Shown in pieces: positions 53,147-62,407 of a stretch of DNA of 64,000 nucleotides; the stretch's first letter is position 1; every line of letters starts with the position of its first letter. The stretch is from Paenibacillus sp. 481 (GTDB taxonomy: Bacteria; Bacillota; Bacilli; Paenibacillales; Paenibacillaceae), in assembly GCF_021223605.1 (NCBI RefSeq), contig NZ_CP075175.1:1530001-1594000 (forward strand), written 5' to 3'. The translations under genes and the position numbers were made by a program. The notes beneath the pieces were generated by a model. The model was not told where the DNA came from and made no database searches. It was given only the letters and a program-made list of their open reading frames with translations.

Positions 53147-53201
53147 CAAAAAAAGGACGACTGCTAGGCTATGTCATACATAACCGTAACAGTGTCCTTT
53201 T
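53147..53201 (-). terminator. tcyP terminator
   Basis: AAAAGGAC (53151-53158) pairs with GTCCTTTT (53194-53201), with an eight-T run following on the minus strand. It lies 30 bp downstream of tcyP and separates it from the spike operon promoter region. Confidence 0.75.
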
Positions 53202-53230
53202 CCTCTTAAAATCATTCTATTCGCTTAAGC

Positions 53231-54622
53231 TTATGCTTCTGTTGCTGATTGTTCGTTGCGCAAAAATTTCTTCTTATCCCACTGGCCTAACCAACGGGAA
53301 GAAAGCACGCCAGCTGTCATTGATCCGTTCACATTTAAAGCTGTACGTCCCATATCGATCAACGGTTCGACAGAAATAAGCAAGCCCGCTAATGCGACAG
53401 GCATATTCATCGAAGACAGTACGATCAACGCCGCAAATGTTGCTCCGCCGCCGACACCAGCTACACCAAATGAACTGATAGCCACGATCGCGATAAGCTG
53501 CAAAATAAAGCCGATATCAAACGGGTTAATGCCGACCGTCGGTGCGATCATGACCGCCAGCATTGCCGGATAAATGCCCGCACAACCGTTCTGTCCCATT
53601 GAAGCACCAAACGTCGCGCTAAAGTTAGCAAAGCTCTCTGGCACGCCTAGACGCGCTACCTGAGTCTCTACATTTATCGGGATAGACCCTGCACTTGTGC
53701 GAGACGTAAATGCAAACACGAGTGCAGGCATCGAGCGCTGTAAATATTTCAGCGGAGATATTCCGGATATCGCCAGCATAACCAGATGCACAATAAACAT
53801 CAAGATCAAGGCCACGTAGGAAGCGAGCACGAATTTGCCGAGCTTCCAAATTTCAGCGGGCGCTGTCGTAGAGACGACACGCGTCATGATGGCGAGTACG
53901 CCGTAAGGCGTCAAGCGCAGTACGATCGTAACCATGCGCATAACGACAGCATGCAAGCTATCGATGATCGATTTGAACATTTCGCCATGTTGCGGCTTTT
54001 TACGCGCTACACCGAGCGCGGCTACGCCGACAAACGCGGCAAAGATAACGACAGCAATCGTCGATGTCCGACGTTCACCCGTCATATCCGCGAACGGATT
54101 GCTCGGAATAAATTCAAGTATTTGCTGCGGCAATGTAAAGTCGCGCACTTCGCCTACTTTGTTATCCAAATAGGCGCCTCGCTCTACTTCACGCTGGCCC
54201 GCCTCAATATCAACCGCTGATAAATCAAATGCCAGCGATGTAAAAATGCCGATTGCGGCGGCAATAGCGGTTGTGCCAATGAGGACACCGATTATGGATG
54301 CACTCATTTTGCCGACACCCGCTTTAGATTTCACATGAATGATTGCTGAAATAATCGAGACGATGATGAGCGGCATCACAATCATTTGCAGCAGCTTTAC
54401 ATAACCGCTGCCCGCAATATTAAACCAGTCATTCAACACGGTAACGACGTTAGAATCTACTCCGTGCAGCCATTGCAGCAGCGCACCGAACGCAATCCCC
54501 AATCCTAGGCCTGTAAACACGCGCTTCGTAAAGCTAATATGCTTACGCTGCATTATGTAAAGCACGACTAGCAGTGCTGCCATAATGACAAAATGTATTC
54601 CTATCCACCATGGTTGTGACAC
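53231..54622 (-). CDS. tcyP: L-cystine symporter TcyP
   Basis: 463 residues, about nine membrane segments, sodium:dicarboxylate symporter family. LLQMIVMPLIIVSIISAI, the long extracytoplasmic loop with YLDNKVGEVRDF, FTSRTSAGSIPINVE and SFGVAGVGGGATFAAL are typical of the TcyP cystine subgroup (S-I-P-I-N replacing the usual motifs). It imports L-cystine as a sulfur source. It is a single-gene unit. No S-box or T-box leader is seen in the about 230 bp upstream. Confidence 0.9.
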   Translation of the reverse strand: MSQPWWIGIHFVIMAALLVVLYIMQRKHISFTKRVFTGLGLGIAFGALLQWLHGVDSNVVTVLNDWFNIAGSGYVKLLQMIVMPLIIVSIISAIIHVKSKAGVGKMSASIIGVLIGTTAIAAAIGIFTSLAFDLSAVDIEAGQREVERGAYLDNKVGEVRDFTLPQQILEFIPSNPFADMTGERRTSTIAVVIFAAFVGVAALGVARKKPQHGEMFKSIIDSLHAVVMRMVTIVLRLTPYGVLAIMTRVVSTTAPAEIWKLGKFVLASYVALILMFIVHLVMLAISGISPLKYLQRSMPALVFAFTSRTSAGSIPINVETQVARLGVPESFANFSATFGASMGQNGCAGIYPAMLAVMIAPTVGINPFDIGFILQLIAIVAISSFGVAGVGGGATFAALIVLSSMNMPVALAGLLISVEPLIDMGRTALNVNGSMTAGVLSSRWLGQWDKKKFLRNEQSATEA

Positions 54623-54892
54623 GGCACATCAACTCCCCTTCTGGATGCGTGGCCCTTGCTGCGAGGGGCTGTTAATATTACTGCCCATCTGTGGACATTT
54701 CATCCAAGCTCTTCACATACTCATGTTATATGTAACGCTGAACATTTTATAACATATTGTGTAGATTAGCTACATTAGAGTCTATGCTTCCAAATTTTAT
54801 GACTACATTTTTAAGCTTCGTTGTTTCAAACTGTTTAAGCAGCGGTTACATAGCATTAAATGAAATTTGCAAATCGAGAGGAGATCAGTACG

Positions 54893-55435
54893 ATGAAAAA
54901 AATGTTATCAGCAACAGCATTACTGCTTGCGTTAAGTACATTTGCAACGGTGGTCGTTTCTGCCCAGTCGGCTTCTACTACCAACACAAATCAGGGAAAC
55001 CATACAACGACGACAAATACTATCATTCAGACGAGCAATACGGTTAGCGCTATAAAGAGTCCACTTGCCTTAAATGAGCAAACTTATTTCCACGAGGCTC
55101 CTGGCGGCAAATTGCTCGGTTGGCTACAACCGCAAGACGTTCCCGTACATACAGCAACAACAGACAGTTCTAATGCTACTTGGTATCGCGTACATACATG
55201 GATTGGCGAAGCGTGGATTAAAGACCCGAACGCCCATATTAAAACGGCTGTTGTAGCAAGTAACACCTACTACTTTGCAGCTCCCAACGGTAAAGCGCTT
55301 GGTTCGTTAAGCAAACAGAGCGTAAAAGTGTTGAGCGAAAGCACGGATAACAAAGGTGCGATCTGGTACAAAATCAACACTTCACACGGCAAAGCGTGGA
55401 TTAAATCCCCTGTTCAGCCCAATCTAACGAAGTAA
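54893..55435 (+). CDS. secreted protein with two SH3/GW-like repeats
   Basis: 180 residues. A signal peptide (KKMLSATALLLALSTFATVVVSA, cleaved near residue 24) and a Thr/Asn/Ser-rich linker (25-55) precede two repeats of about 60 residues. Each begins NEQTYFHEAPGGKLLGWL or SNTYYFAAPNGKALGSL and ends in a WYRV or WYKI ... EAWIKD or KAWIKS strand. These resemble GW/SH3_8 modules that bind wall polymers. The start is the ATG at 54893 with GAGAGGAG. It is divergent from tcyP. The target is unknown. Confidence 0.75.
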   Translation: MKKMLSATALLLALSTFATVVVSAQSASTTNTNQGNHTTTTNTIIQTSNTVSAIKSPLALNEQTYFHEAPGGKLLGWLQPQDVPVHTATTDSSNATWYRVHTWIGEAWIKDPNAHIKTAVVASNTYYFAAPNGKALGSLSKQSVKVLSESTDNKGAIWYKINTSHGKAWIKSPVQPNLTK

Positions 55436-55527
55436 CAGCCAAAGACAAAGCTGCATCATATAACGTTTCGTGCAGAAACCTTATGTGTGATCTTTAGCCA
55501 AACCTGATAGCTAAACCAAATAACCAC

Positions 55528-55585
55528 AACAAAAAGCTTCGCATCTCCCGTTTCCATCTCGTAACGGAGAGCGAAGCTTTTTGTT
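55528..55585. terminator. bidirectional terminator, SH3 gene / thpR
   Basis: A 15-bp perfect stem AACAAAAAGCTTCGC/GCGAAGCTTTTTGTT with inner pairing CTCCCGTT/AACGGAG. The T-run on either side serves both convergent genes. Confidence 0.9.
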
Positions 55586-55588
55586 CAA

Positions 55589-56221
55589 TCAGCCGCTCAC
55601 AAAACAGGCTGTATGCACCGCCTCATACATGGGGCGGCGATCTAAATGGGTCCGGTACAGCGCAACACCATTGACCGTCCACGATAAGGATGGCATATGG
55701 GCCGCTAACTCTCTCCATAGGCTAGCAGGGACACCTAACTGCTTGCCTTCATGCTGCCCTGTATATTGCCGTGCTAGCGTAATATGCGGTCGATAGGGCC
55801 TCTCTTCTGGCGCAAAGCCAAGCAAGCTCGTGGCGGCTACGATTCGCTGCTGTAATTGATGTAGCTGCTCCGTTTGACCTTCTACACCCGCCCATAATAT
55901 GCGCGGCGCCGCTGGGCTGCCAAAGCTGCCCATCCCCTGCACCTGAAGCTCAAACGGCTTGCATCCGGTCACCGCTTCGTCTAATGAAGCTTGCAGCTCC
56001 GCTGCGCGCGCTGGAAACACATCACCAAGAAACTGAACCGTAATATGATAATCTTGTGGATGCACATCTCGACGAAACGCTGCTAATAACGGCAGCGAAG
56101 ATACGTCTTCGTTATTTGTACTGCATGTACGGATAGTACGTTCAAGCAGCCAATCATTTAGCTGTTGGCTGACTTGTGGTGCCAACGGAATCGCTAGGAA
56201 CAGCCGCCACATCGTTGTCAT
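55589..56221 (-). CDS. thpR: RNA 2',3'-cyclic phosphodiesterase ThpR
   Basis: 210 residues of the 2H phosphoesterase superfamily. Both HxT motifs are present: YHITVQFLGD and PHITLARQY. N-terminal RLFLAIPL and SFGSPAAPRILWAGVEG are typical. The protein hydrolyses 2',3'-cyclic phosphates or ligates 2'-5' RNA ends in vitro. The start may be the ATG at 56221 or, three residues on, 56212. It is a single gene before a bidirectional terminator. Confidence 0.88.
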   Translation of the reverse strand: MTTMWRLFLAIPLAPQVSQQLNDWLLERTIRTCSTNNEDVSSLPLLAAFRRDVHPQDYHITVQFLGDVFPARAAELQASLDEAVTGCKPFELQVQGMGSFGSPAAPRILWAGVEGQTEQLHQLQQRIVAATSLLGFAPEERPYRPHITLARQYTGQHEGKQLGVPASLWRELAAHMPSLSWTVNGVALYRTHLDRRPMYEAVHTACFVSG

Positions 56222-56355
56222 TTCCTTTATTACTCCTCTTTTCCATTTATCGCAGCATACGATTCGACATTATTTCCCGGAAAATGATTCGCATAAAGTC
56301 GAGCCGAATTGCACCTATTCATACCCCTTAATCGGGATCTTCCTATCGCTGCGCT

Positions 56356-56706
56356 CTAGTTTACAGGTTGACCGCACTCCGGACAAAACTTAGCATCCAC
56401 AGAAATCGTTTTGCCGCACACACAATCTTTTTCCTTTTTCAACTGCCTGACTTGCTCTTCTAACGATTTCATCTCAGCTTCTATGCCTACTAACTGCTCA
56501 CACTTCGAAATAATCACTTGATCCTGAATGATAATACTGCCTTTTTTGAAAGCTTCAAGCACATATTGTCCAATCTGTGCGCACTGTTCTTCCTTCTCAC
56601 GCTTTTTGGACGATACTTTCGTATGCAACCGCGTTACCTCTACTGTTACCTGTGCTTTCTCTGCTGCTATTGAAGCCCCATCTTTAATCTTTTGCAAAAA
56701 ACTCAT
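56356..56706 (-). CDS. coiled-coil zinc-ribbon protein
   Basis: 116 residues. A helical/coiled-coil body (about 1-88) ends in a zinc ribbon with CVCGK and FCPECGQP (four cysteines). The N-terminus, SFLQKIKDGASIAAEKAQVT, is common in Firmicute zinc-ribbon proteins of unknown function. The ATG at 56706 has a GGAGAGGG ribosome binding site. It follows the glycosyltransferase gene by 45 bp on the same strand, so it may be the last gene of that operon. Confidence 0.75.
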   Translation of the reverse strand: MSFLQKIKDGASIAAEKAQVTVEVTRLHTKVSSKKREKEEQCAQIGQYVLEAFKKGSIIIQDQVIISKCEQLVGIEAEMKSLEEQVRQLKKEKDCVCGKTISVDAKFCPECGQPVN

Positions 56707-56750
56707 CGTATCCCTCTCCAATCCTGAACGTGTTATTCCTACTTACCCCA

Positions 56751-58184
56751 TTACTTTTTTCTCCAACCAAACGAATGCTTAACTTGTACCATTTGGGCCA
56801 CTATCCAAATCAGTGCACCAATGATCATAATATCAAAGCTTACACTAAACAAAAATAAATGTTTACCTAAATCCGCTTCTCCATCACCAGCTAATGGCAC
56901 GACAACAGAAAACATCCCGATCAAACTAATAAGCAGCATCACATCTAGCAAATGTTTGGCATAGCGCTTACGGAAATATTCCCCTACAATAACCCCGATA
57001 TAAATAGCAAAGCACGCGACGTAGAATATTAAGTTTGGCGGAAAATCATTTCTTTTCAGTTCACTCCACCAACTGTGCGTATACGACAATTCACCTCGTG
57101 CTTTACCTAAACTCTGCTCGTAATTACCCAAGTAATAAGGGCGCAACATCATCGCTTGCGTCGCCGCAGCCTCCAATTTGTCAATAAAACGCTCGGGATG
57201 GCGCAAATAATACTTTAGCACATCAACATGCCCTAACCGATTATATACATGCTCTCTCAGTTCAGGGGCATTTTGCTTAATGGCAACATCGGTTTGAAAA
57301 TAGTTCGTCCCCGCTAACACCGCATACTTTTCGGGAATACCAAGCTCTTGCAGATCTTGTTTCACGTGCGGTGAATCTTTTAATATGCCAAAAAAGATCG
57401 TCTGGTATAAATTGATATGCTTTAACTCTTTTGGAGCAAGCATATACATAAAAGCTGTCGTAGCAAGCATTATCACAGAACCTGCGATAATGATGCGCTT
57501 CCAGCTCACATCCTCACGCTTCGTATATAAGCGGAAGGCAAACAGTGCAAAAGCAAAGCCCACAGGCGCATTTTGAATTTTCGAGGTCGCCAAGATGAAA
57601 GCAGCAACAAACAACAGCCACAGCCATCGATTCGATGGCTGCTGTTGAATAGCGAGCACGATTGCAGCAGCAGTAGATAACAACAAGCAAATCATCGACA
57701 GCGGTTCGCCGAAAAAGGACTGGAAATAGGCGATATAACCGACATCAAAAAACACGATAAAGAGGCATAGCGCAGCCGTGATTTGCAACCAACGCTTACC
57801 ACCACACACATGCTTTAAGATGATGTACAAGGTGAACAACATCAGTGTAGCATAAATGAAGCCTAGCACTTCCATGTGAAAGACCGAGCTGTCCCAAATG
57901 CGACCTAACAATCCGGCAATAAAAACGACTATGACTTGGGACGACGCATAACCGATCCCAAAAGGACCATATGGATACTCCGAATGGCTATAGTAAAAAT
58001 ATTGATCCGTGTACGACAACGAGGCATCCTTCATCACGCCGGCACTCTTCATAATTCGGCTAAAATCACCATTGTCCGCCACTCCAATGTATGGTCGAAC
58101 CCACAACAATCCAACGATAAGGAGGGCCCCTATCACAAGTGCGCCCCACGTTATCCAATCTGCTTTGCTCCAAACTTTGCGCAT
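56751..58184 (-). CDS. GT-C-type membrane glycosyltransferase (WsfD-like)
   Basis: 477 residues with about eleven membrane segments. RPYIGVADNGDFSRIMKSAGV in the first outside loop (Asp residues of GT-C enzymes), FFGEPLSMI and a large loop near 290-385 containing YYLRHPERFIDKLEAAATQ are visible. It resembles the hexose transferase WsfD described from S-layer glycan clusters. It would transfer a sugar from a polyprenyl-phosphate carrier onto a wall or lipid acceptor. It forms an operon with a GtrA-like protein and a GT2 enzyme upstream. Confidence 0.78.
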   Translation of the reverse strand: MRKVWSKADWITWGALVIGALLIVGLLWVRPYIGVADNGDFSRIMKSAGVMKDASLSYTDQYFYYSHSEYPYGPFGIGYASSQVIVVFIAGLLGRIWDSSVFHMEVLGFIYATLMLFTLYIILKHVCGGKRWLQITAALCLFIVFFDVGYIAYFQSFFGEPLSMICLLLSTAAAIVLAIQQQPSNRWLWLLFVAAFILATSKIQNAPVGFAFALFAFRLYTKREDVSWKRIIIAGSVIMLATTAFMYMLAPKELKHINLYQTIFFGILKDSPHVKQDLQELGIPEKYAVLAGTNYFQTDVAIKQNAPELREHVYNRLGHVDVLKYYLRHPERFIDKLEAAATQAMMLRPYYLGNYEQSLGKARGELSYTHSWWSELKRNDFPPNLIFYVACFAIYIGVIVGEYFRKRYAKHLLDVMLLISLIGMFSVVVPLAGDGEADLGKHLFLFSVSFDIMIIGALIWIVAQMVQVKHSFGWRKK

Positions 58185-58203
58185 CGAATCTCTCCTACAT
58201 CAT

Positions 58204-58653
58204 TTATCCTTTCTTGATCTTGAACGTATACGCTCGATGAATCAAAAAAGAAATGATCGTGTATATGCCTGCCTCGACAAGGACCACTAAACTCGTTTGC
58301 CAGCTCGCAGCCCAAGTTGGGAGTATGCTCAGCACAACTGCAATTGCTGCCGTAATGCCGCTATGCAACAACACATAAGCCACGACATAACACCCTAGGC
58401 TTACACCGATAAAACGCAACAAACTTCTCAAGGACGGGCCTTGCCCTTGAAAAGTGTACCGTCGATTCAACACATAACTGCAACCGATACCTACCGCATT
58501 ACCTGTAAAGGTGGATGCAAGATGCGACCACCCGAACACGTACAAAAATATGTATATCGTTCCGAGACCTACTATTGTATTTACGATACCTATAAGCGCG
58601 TAGCGACTGAATAGCGTCGCCATGTTAGGGTGTGGCTTCATCAATCGCCTCAT
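58204..58653 (-). CDS. GtrA-family membrane protein
   Basis: 149 residues with four membrane segments: FSRYALIGIVNTIVGLGTIYIF, STFTGNAVGIGCSYVLNRRYTF (the conserved NRxxTF motif), LRFIGVSLGCYVVAYVLL, LVVLVEAGIYTIISFLIHRAYTF. GtrA proteins probably flip polyprenyl-phosphate sugars or assist the partner synthase. It lies between the GT2 enzyme (3 bp) and the GT-C enzyme (19 bp). Confidence 0.88.
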   Translation of the reverse strand: MRRLMKPHPNMATLFSRYALIGIVNTIVGLGTIYIFLYVFGWSHLASTFTGNAVGIGCSYVLNRRYTFQGQGPSLRSLLRFIGVSLGCYVVAYVLLHSGITAAIAVVLSILPTWAASWQTSLVVLVEAGIYTIISFLIHRAYTFKIKKG

Positions 58654-58656
58654 CCT

Positions 58657-59679
58657 TTAATGTTTCATGGAATCGACTACTGCCGCTTCTTCTTTCTGCT
58701 GCGTAGATACGAGCGTACGATAAGGCTCGTCTACAAGCGCTTCCTCGACAATAAACGGCGGGCGTCGTTTGACTTCGCTATATATTTTGCCGATATACTC
58801 CCCAATCACGCCTAGCGCCAGCAGTTGTATACTGCCGATAAACCAGACCGACAGGATCATCGAAGTCCAGCCGGACACCGTTTCACCGAGAATCTTAGAC
58901 CATAACGCGTACGCGCCTACGGCTATACTTACCCCTAAACTCAAAAAGCCTAGCGTCGTCACGACGCGCATCGGCTTGACACTAAAAGAGGTGACGCCAT
59001 CCCAGGCGAACGACAACATTTTACGCAGCGGATATTTCGACTCTCCAGCAATACGTTCCTTCCGGTCATATTCGACCGTCGTGGAACGAAAGCCTATCGT
59101 CGGTACAATGCCGCGCAGAAACAAATTCACTTCTTCGTAGCGAGACAATTGCTCCAACGCTCGCTTGCTCATTAATCGATAATCCGCATGGTTGTACACG
59201 AGCGGAATTCCCATACCCTGCATCAGTTTATAAAAGGATTCAGCTGACCAGCGCTTAAACCAAGTGTCGGTCGTGCGACTGCGTCTTACCCCATAAACAA
59301 CTTCGAAGCCTTCATTATATTTCAGGACGAACTCACGTACTGCCCAAATATCATCCTGTAAATCGGCATCCATAGAAACGACACAATCCGCATATTTTCG
59401 TGCGTGCATCAGCCCTGCAAGCAGAGCTTTTTGATGTCCGGCATTGCGCGCCAATTTTAAACCAAGCACCCAACGGTTAGTTACTTGCGCTGCAACGATA
59501 AGCGACCAAGTCGCATCTTTACTTCCATCGTCGACGAACAATAAACGGCTCTCCTTCGAAATGAGCCGCTCTTGTGCAAGCTGTTCAAACACTTCGGTTA
59601 ATTGTTTAATTGTGACAGGCAACGCTTCCGCTTCGTTATAGCAAGGTATTGCAGCATATACAATCGGAGGAGGAAGCAT
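58657..59679 (-). CDS. GT2 polyprenyl-phosphate glycosyltransferase (GtrB/DPM-like)
   Basis: 340 residues. GT-A domain: PCYNEAEALPVTIKQL, LLFVDDGSKDATW, VSMDADLQDD (DxD-type motif), then two C-terminal membrane helices (VVTTLGFLSLGVSIAVGAYAL, MILSVWFIGSIQLLALGVIG) ending in EYIGKIYSEVKRRPPF, the typical GtrB/ArnC-like end. It attaches a sugar from a nucleotide donor to undecaprenyl phosphate. First gene of the glycosylation operon. The 260 bp upstream to terC hold no other gene. Confidence 0.9.
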   Translation of the reverse strand: MLPPPIVYAAIPCYNEAEALPVTIKQLTEVFEQLAQERLISKESRLLFVDDGSKDATWSLIVAAQVTNRWVLGLKLARNAGHQKALLAGLMHARKYADCVVSMDADLQDDIWAVREFVLKYNEGFEVVYGVRRSRTTDTWFKRWSAESFYKLMQGMGIPLVYNHADYRLMSKRALEQLSRYEEVNLFLRGIVPTIGFRSTTVEYDRKERIAGESKYPLRKMLSFAWDGVTSFSVKPMRVVTTLGFLSLGVSIAVGAYALWSKILGETVSGWTSMILSVWFIGSIQLLALGVIGEYIGKIYSEVKRRPPFIVEEALVDEPYRTLVSTQQKEEAAVVDSMKH

Positions 59680-59941
59680 ACCAATCTCCTTTCCATTATT
59701 ACGTGTCTTTTACATCGCCCAATATTATACACAGTATTTCCACAATATTCTACATTAACTACTTCAGGAAATACATACACTAACCCCAGTTAATCGTGAT
59801 ATACTTTATATTCTTAGCCATAATGACACCGTTCAACAAAAGTTAACAAAAATATTTAAAAAATATTGAACCTTTTTGAAACTTGTACGTATTATTATCC
59901 AGTCTAACTGTTTAATACAAACAACATAAGGGGGAGACCTA

Positions 59942-60739
59942 ATGGATTTTTCACTATTTTTAGAGTATGCATGGGTACTGGTCGTTCTGATTGGACTAGA
60001 AGGTCTCTTGGCTGCCGATAACGCACTCGTTATTGCAACAATGGTCAAGCACTTGGACGAAGAAAAGCGTAAGAAGGCGCTATTCTATGGTTTGGCGGGG
60101 GCATTCTTATTCCGCTTCGGTTCCTTGTTCATCATTGCGCAGCTCGTAAACATTTGGCAAGTACAAGCTATCGGTGCGGTTTATTTGATCTTCATCTCCG
60201 TGTACCACTTGCTGAAGAAGTTCGTGCTTAAACCTGATGAGGGAGAAGGCTCTGAGAAGAAGCGTAAAGGCTCAGGCCTTTGGTTCACGATTCTTAAAGT
60301 CGAACTCGCAGATTTAGCATTTGCGGTCGACAGTATTTTGGCAGCAGTTGCATTGGCTGTAACACTTCCAGCGACTGGCCTAGGCACAATCGGTGGTATG
60401 GACGCAGGACAATTCATCGTTATCTTCATTGGTGGATTTATCGGTGTTGTTATTATGCGTTACGCTGCTCAAATGTTCGTTAAATTGCTTAACCGTAAGC
60501 CTGGCTTGGAAACAGCAGCATTCATGATCGTAGGATGGGTTGGTATTAAGTTGGCTGTATTTACATTGTCTCACCCAGAGCTTGCTGTTCTTCCAGAAGG
60601 CTTCTCCAAGAGTCCAATTTGGAAAGGTACGTTCTTCGCTGTACTTATCCTAATCGCTGTTGTAGGTTGGTTCATGTCTAAAGACGTAGAACCAGAAGCT
60701 GAGCAAGCTGAAAAAGAATTGGAAAGAAAAAATGCTTAA
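59942..60739 (+). CDS. TerC-family metal exporter
   Basis: 265 residues with seven or more membrane segments. The two acidic TerC motifs are present: GLLAADNALVIATM and VELADLAFAVDSILA, as well as GGMDAGQFIVI. TerC proteins of Bacillus (YceF/YkoY, renamed MeeF/MeeY) export manganese and help load secreted metalloproteins. The C-terminus is charged (Glu/Lys). The ribosome binding site is GGGGGAG. No yybP-ykoY Mn riboswitch is recognisable upstream. Confidence 0.88.
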   Translation: MDFSLFLEYAWVLVVLIGLEGLLAADNALVIATMVKHLDEEKRKKALFYGLAGAFLFRFGSLFIIAQLVNIWQVQAIGAVYLIFISVYHLLKKFVLKPDEGEGSEKKRKGSGLWFTILKVELADLAFAVDSILAAVALAVTLPATGLGTIGGMDAGQFIVIFIGGFIGVVIMRYAAQMFVKLLNRKPGLETAAFMIVGWVGIKLAVFTLSHPELAVLPEGFSKSPIWKGTFFAVLILIAVVGWFMSKDVEPEAEQAEKELERKNA

Positions 60740-60762
60740 TTTTTAAAATAAGGTAACAGATG

Positions 60763-60790
60763 AAGCCAGGTTCCTAGGAACCTGGCTTTT
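60763..60790 (+). terminator. terC terminator
   Basis: AAGCCAGGTTCCT/AGGAACCTGGCTT is a perfect 26-bp palindrome (effective loop about 4 nt), followed by TTTTTTT on the plus strand, 23 bp after terC. Confidence 0.92.
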
Positions 60791-60823
60791 TTTATACGAT
60801 AATAGGGGGAGGAGGGGAATCGA

Positions 60824-61645
60824 ATGAAACGGTATTTTTCGATTGGAGAAATGTCCAACCTATTTAATTTGCCTGTGCAAACACTCCGCTACTATGACCA
60901 AATTGAACTGCTTAAAGCAGCTCGCGTCGATGAAGATAGCGGTTATCGCTATTACACCGCCGATCAGTTCGTTGCTCTCGACTTTATTAAAGTACTTAAG
61001 ACGCTGAACACACCACTAAAAGAAATGAAACAATTTTTGTCAGGGCCATTGAAGCTGGAGCATGTCAAAGATTTATTGTGTAAACATGAACATACGATCG
61101 AGGAACAAATTCGTCAATTGTCCACGTTAAAAGGACAAATCAGCAAAAAAAGATCTGAAATAAACTGCCTGCAGCAATGCGGCAACGGAATCATTACCCC
61201 CATCGAGCTACCCGAGCGACGCATTGCAGTTAAACGTATCGAAGCCTCTTCCCAAGCAGAGCTAGAAGTGATGTGCTATGAGGCATTTGGAAAGCTTGAG
61301 CGAGAAACGTCCTATTTAACGTTTCAGCCCGGCTCAATCGTATCTCGTCATAAGTTGATGGTCGATCACATCATCCAAGCTACTCATGTATTTATTATGA
61401 ATCCAGAGCGTCTGTTCAGCGGATATGAGTACGAGGTGCTGCCCGCTGGAACCTATTTATCCCTCGTCATTGAGGATACTTACATGACAAGCTACGAACG
61501 GCACTATAACGAGTTTAAGCAGTATATCGTGGACGAAGGTATTTCCACCGTTGGTGATTTTATAGAATGCTGTATTATGTCTTTACCAACTTCAGACGGA
61601 AGCGATACGACACTTTGGGAACTGCAAATTAAAATCACCCCTTGA
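60824..61645 (+). CDS. MerR-family regulator with effector domain
   Basis: 273 residues. MerR DNA-binding domain (FSIGEMSNLFNLPVQTLRYYDQIELL and the wing YRYYTADQF), a coiled coil (about 80-115), then a C-terminal effector-binding domain (GyrI-like layout) rather than a short metal loop. It resembles BmrR/multidrug-type MerR regulators. The ribosome binding site is GGGGGAGGGG. The target promoter lies directly behind the gene with the characteristic 19-bp spacer, upstream of the oxidoreductase gene. Confidence 0.88.
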   Translation: MKRYFSIGEMSNLFNLPVQTLRYYDQIELLKAARVDEDSGYRYYTADQFVALDFIKVLKTLNTPLKEMKQFLSGPLKLEHVKDLLCKHEHTIEEQIRQLSTLKGQISKKRSEINCLQQCGNGIITPIELPERRIAVKRIEASSQAELEVMCYEAFGKLERETSYLTFQPGSIVSRHKLMVDHIIQATHVFIMNPERLFSGYEYEVLPAGTYLSLVIEDTYMTSYERHYNEFKQYIVDEGISTVGDFIECCIMSLPTSDGSDTTLWELQIKITP

Positions 61646-61672
61646 CTCTATAGTAACTATAGACATTAAGAT
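61642..61672 (+). promoter_or_regulatory. MerR-regulated promoter of the oxidoreductase gene
   Basis: TTGACT (61642-61647) and TAAGAT (61667-61672) are separated by 19 bp, the long spacer typical of MerR-controlled promoters. The spacer holds a perfect 15-bp dyad CTATAGTAACTATAG (61648-61662), the likely operator. The -35 box overlaps the TGA stop of the MerR gene. Confidence 0.85.
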
Positions 61673-61716
61673 GGAACTCGTAAGCCACAATCATATTGGT
61701 TAAGGAGTGAATCCAA

Positions 61717-62373
61717 ATGAAAGTTCTCACTGTTGTAAGCCATCCCCGCGAAAACTCGCTGACGTTCGCCGTTACACAGCGCTTTATTAAAGGTTTGACA
61801 GATGCAGGTCATGAAGCTGAATTGGTTGATTTGTATCGAACAGCATTTGACCCCATGCTACGGGAAGTAGATGAGCCGGATTGGTCGAATCCGAATAAAC
61901 CATTTGCGAGTGATGTGCAAACTGAGATTGAGCGGATCAAACGAAACGACGCATTGGCTTTCATTTTTCCAGTGTGGTGGTACAGCGTGCCCGCGATATT
62001 GAAAGGCTACATCGATCGCGTCTGGACGTACGGCTTTGCGTACGGCGGCAGCAGCAAACTTCCGCATAAACGTGTATTGTGGCTAGGCTTAGCTTCTGAA
62101 TCGGAGCAGCAATTTAAGAAGCGTCAATATGATGCCATGATGCGTCACTTCTTTAATATCGGAGTTTCTAACTTCACGGGTATCAAGGAGTCCAAGGTCG
62201 CTTTTCTTTATGAATCACTGGGTAGTAAAGTGTTGGAGGATGGCAGTTACGGAGCAAAGTATGAAAATGCAACCGCGCATTTTGATAAGTTGTTAGAAGA
62301 GGCATACCAATACGGATTGAACTACGCTACTTTTAGTCCAGATCCTATACCTGATTTCACCGTTCGTGTATAA
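61717..62373 (+). CDS. flavodoxin-fold NAD(P)H:quinone oxidoreductase
   Basis: 218 residues. FMN-binding flavodoxin-like fold of the NQO/KefF/MdaB group: VVSHPRENSLTFAVTQRFIKGL at the N-terminus, FIFPVWWYSVPAILKGYIDRVW (ligand motif), GFAYGG and GLASESEQQF. It probably reduces quinones or electrophiles with NAD(P)H. Driven by the MerR-type promoter just upstream, so expression is probably induced by an electrophile or drug sensed by the regulator. GGAG ribosome binding site in TTAAGGAGTG. Confidence 0.88.
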   Translation: MKVLTVVSHPRENSLTFAVTQRFIKGLTDAGHEAELVDLYRTAFDPMLREVDEPDWSNPNKPFASDVQTEIERIKRNDALAFIFPVWWYSVPAILKGYIDRVWTYGFAYGGSSKLPHKRVLWLGLASESEQQFKKRQYDAMMRHFFNIGVSNFTGIKESKVAFLYESLGSKVLEDGSYGAKYENATAHFDKLLEEAYQYGLNYATFSPDPIPDFTVRV

Positions 62374-62407
62374 GGTGTAAAGATGTAGGGATGTAGGGAT
62401 GTATATA

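Noticed and set aside
59700-59941. yybP-ykoY manganese riboswitch before the TerC-family gene
   Set aside because: Such riboswitches often precede terC-like genes, but the conserved loops were not found here.
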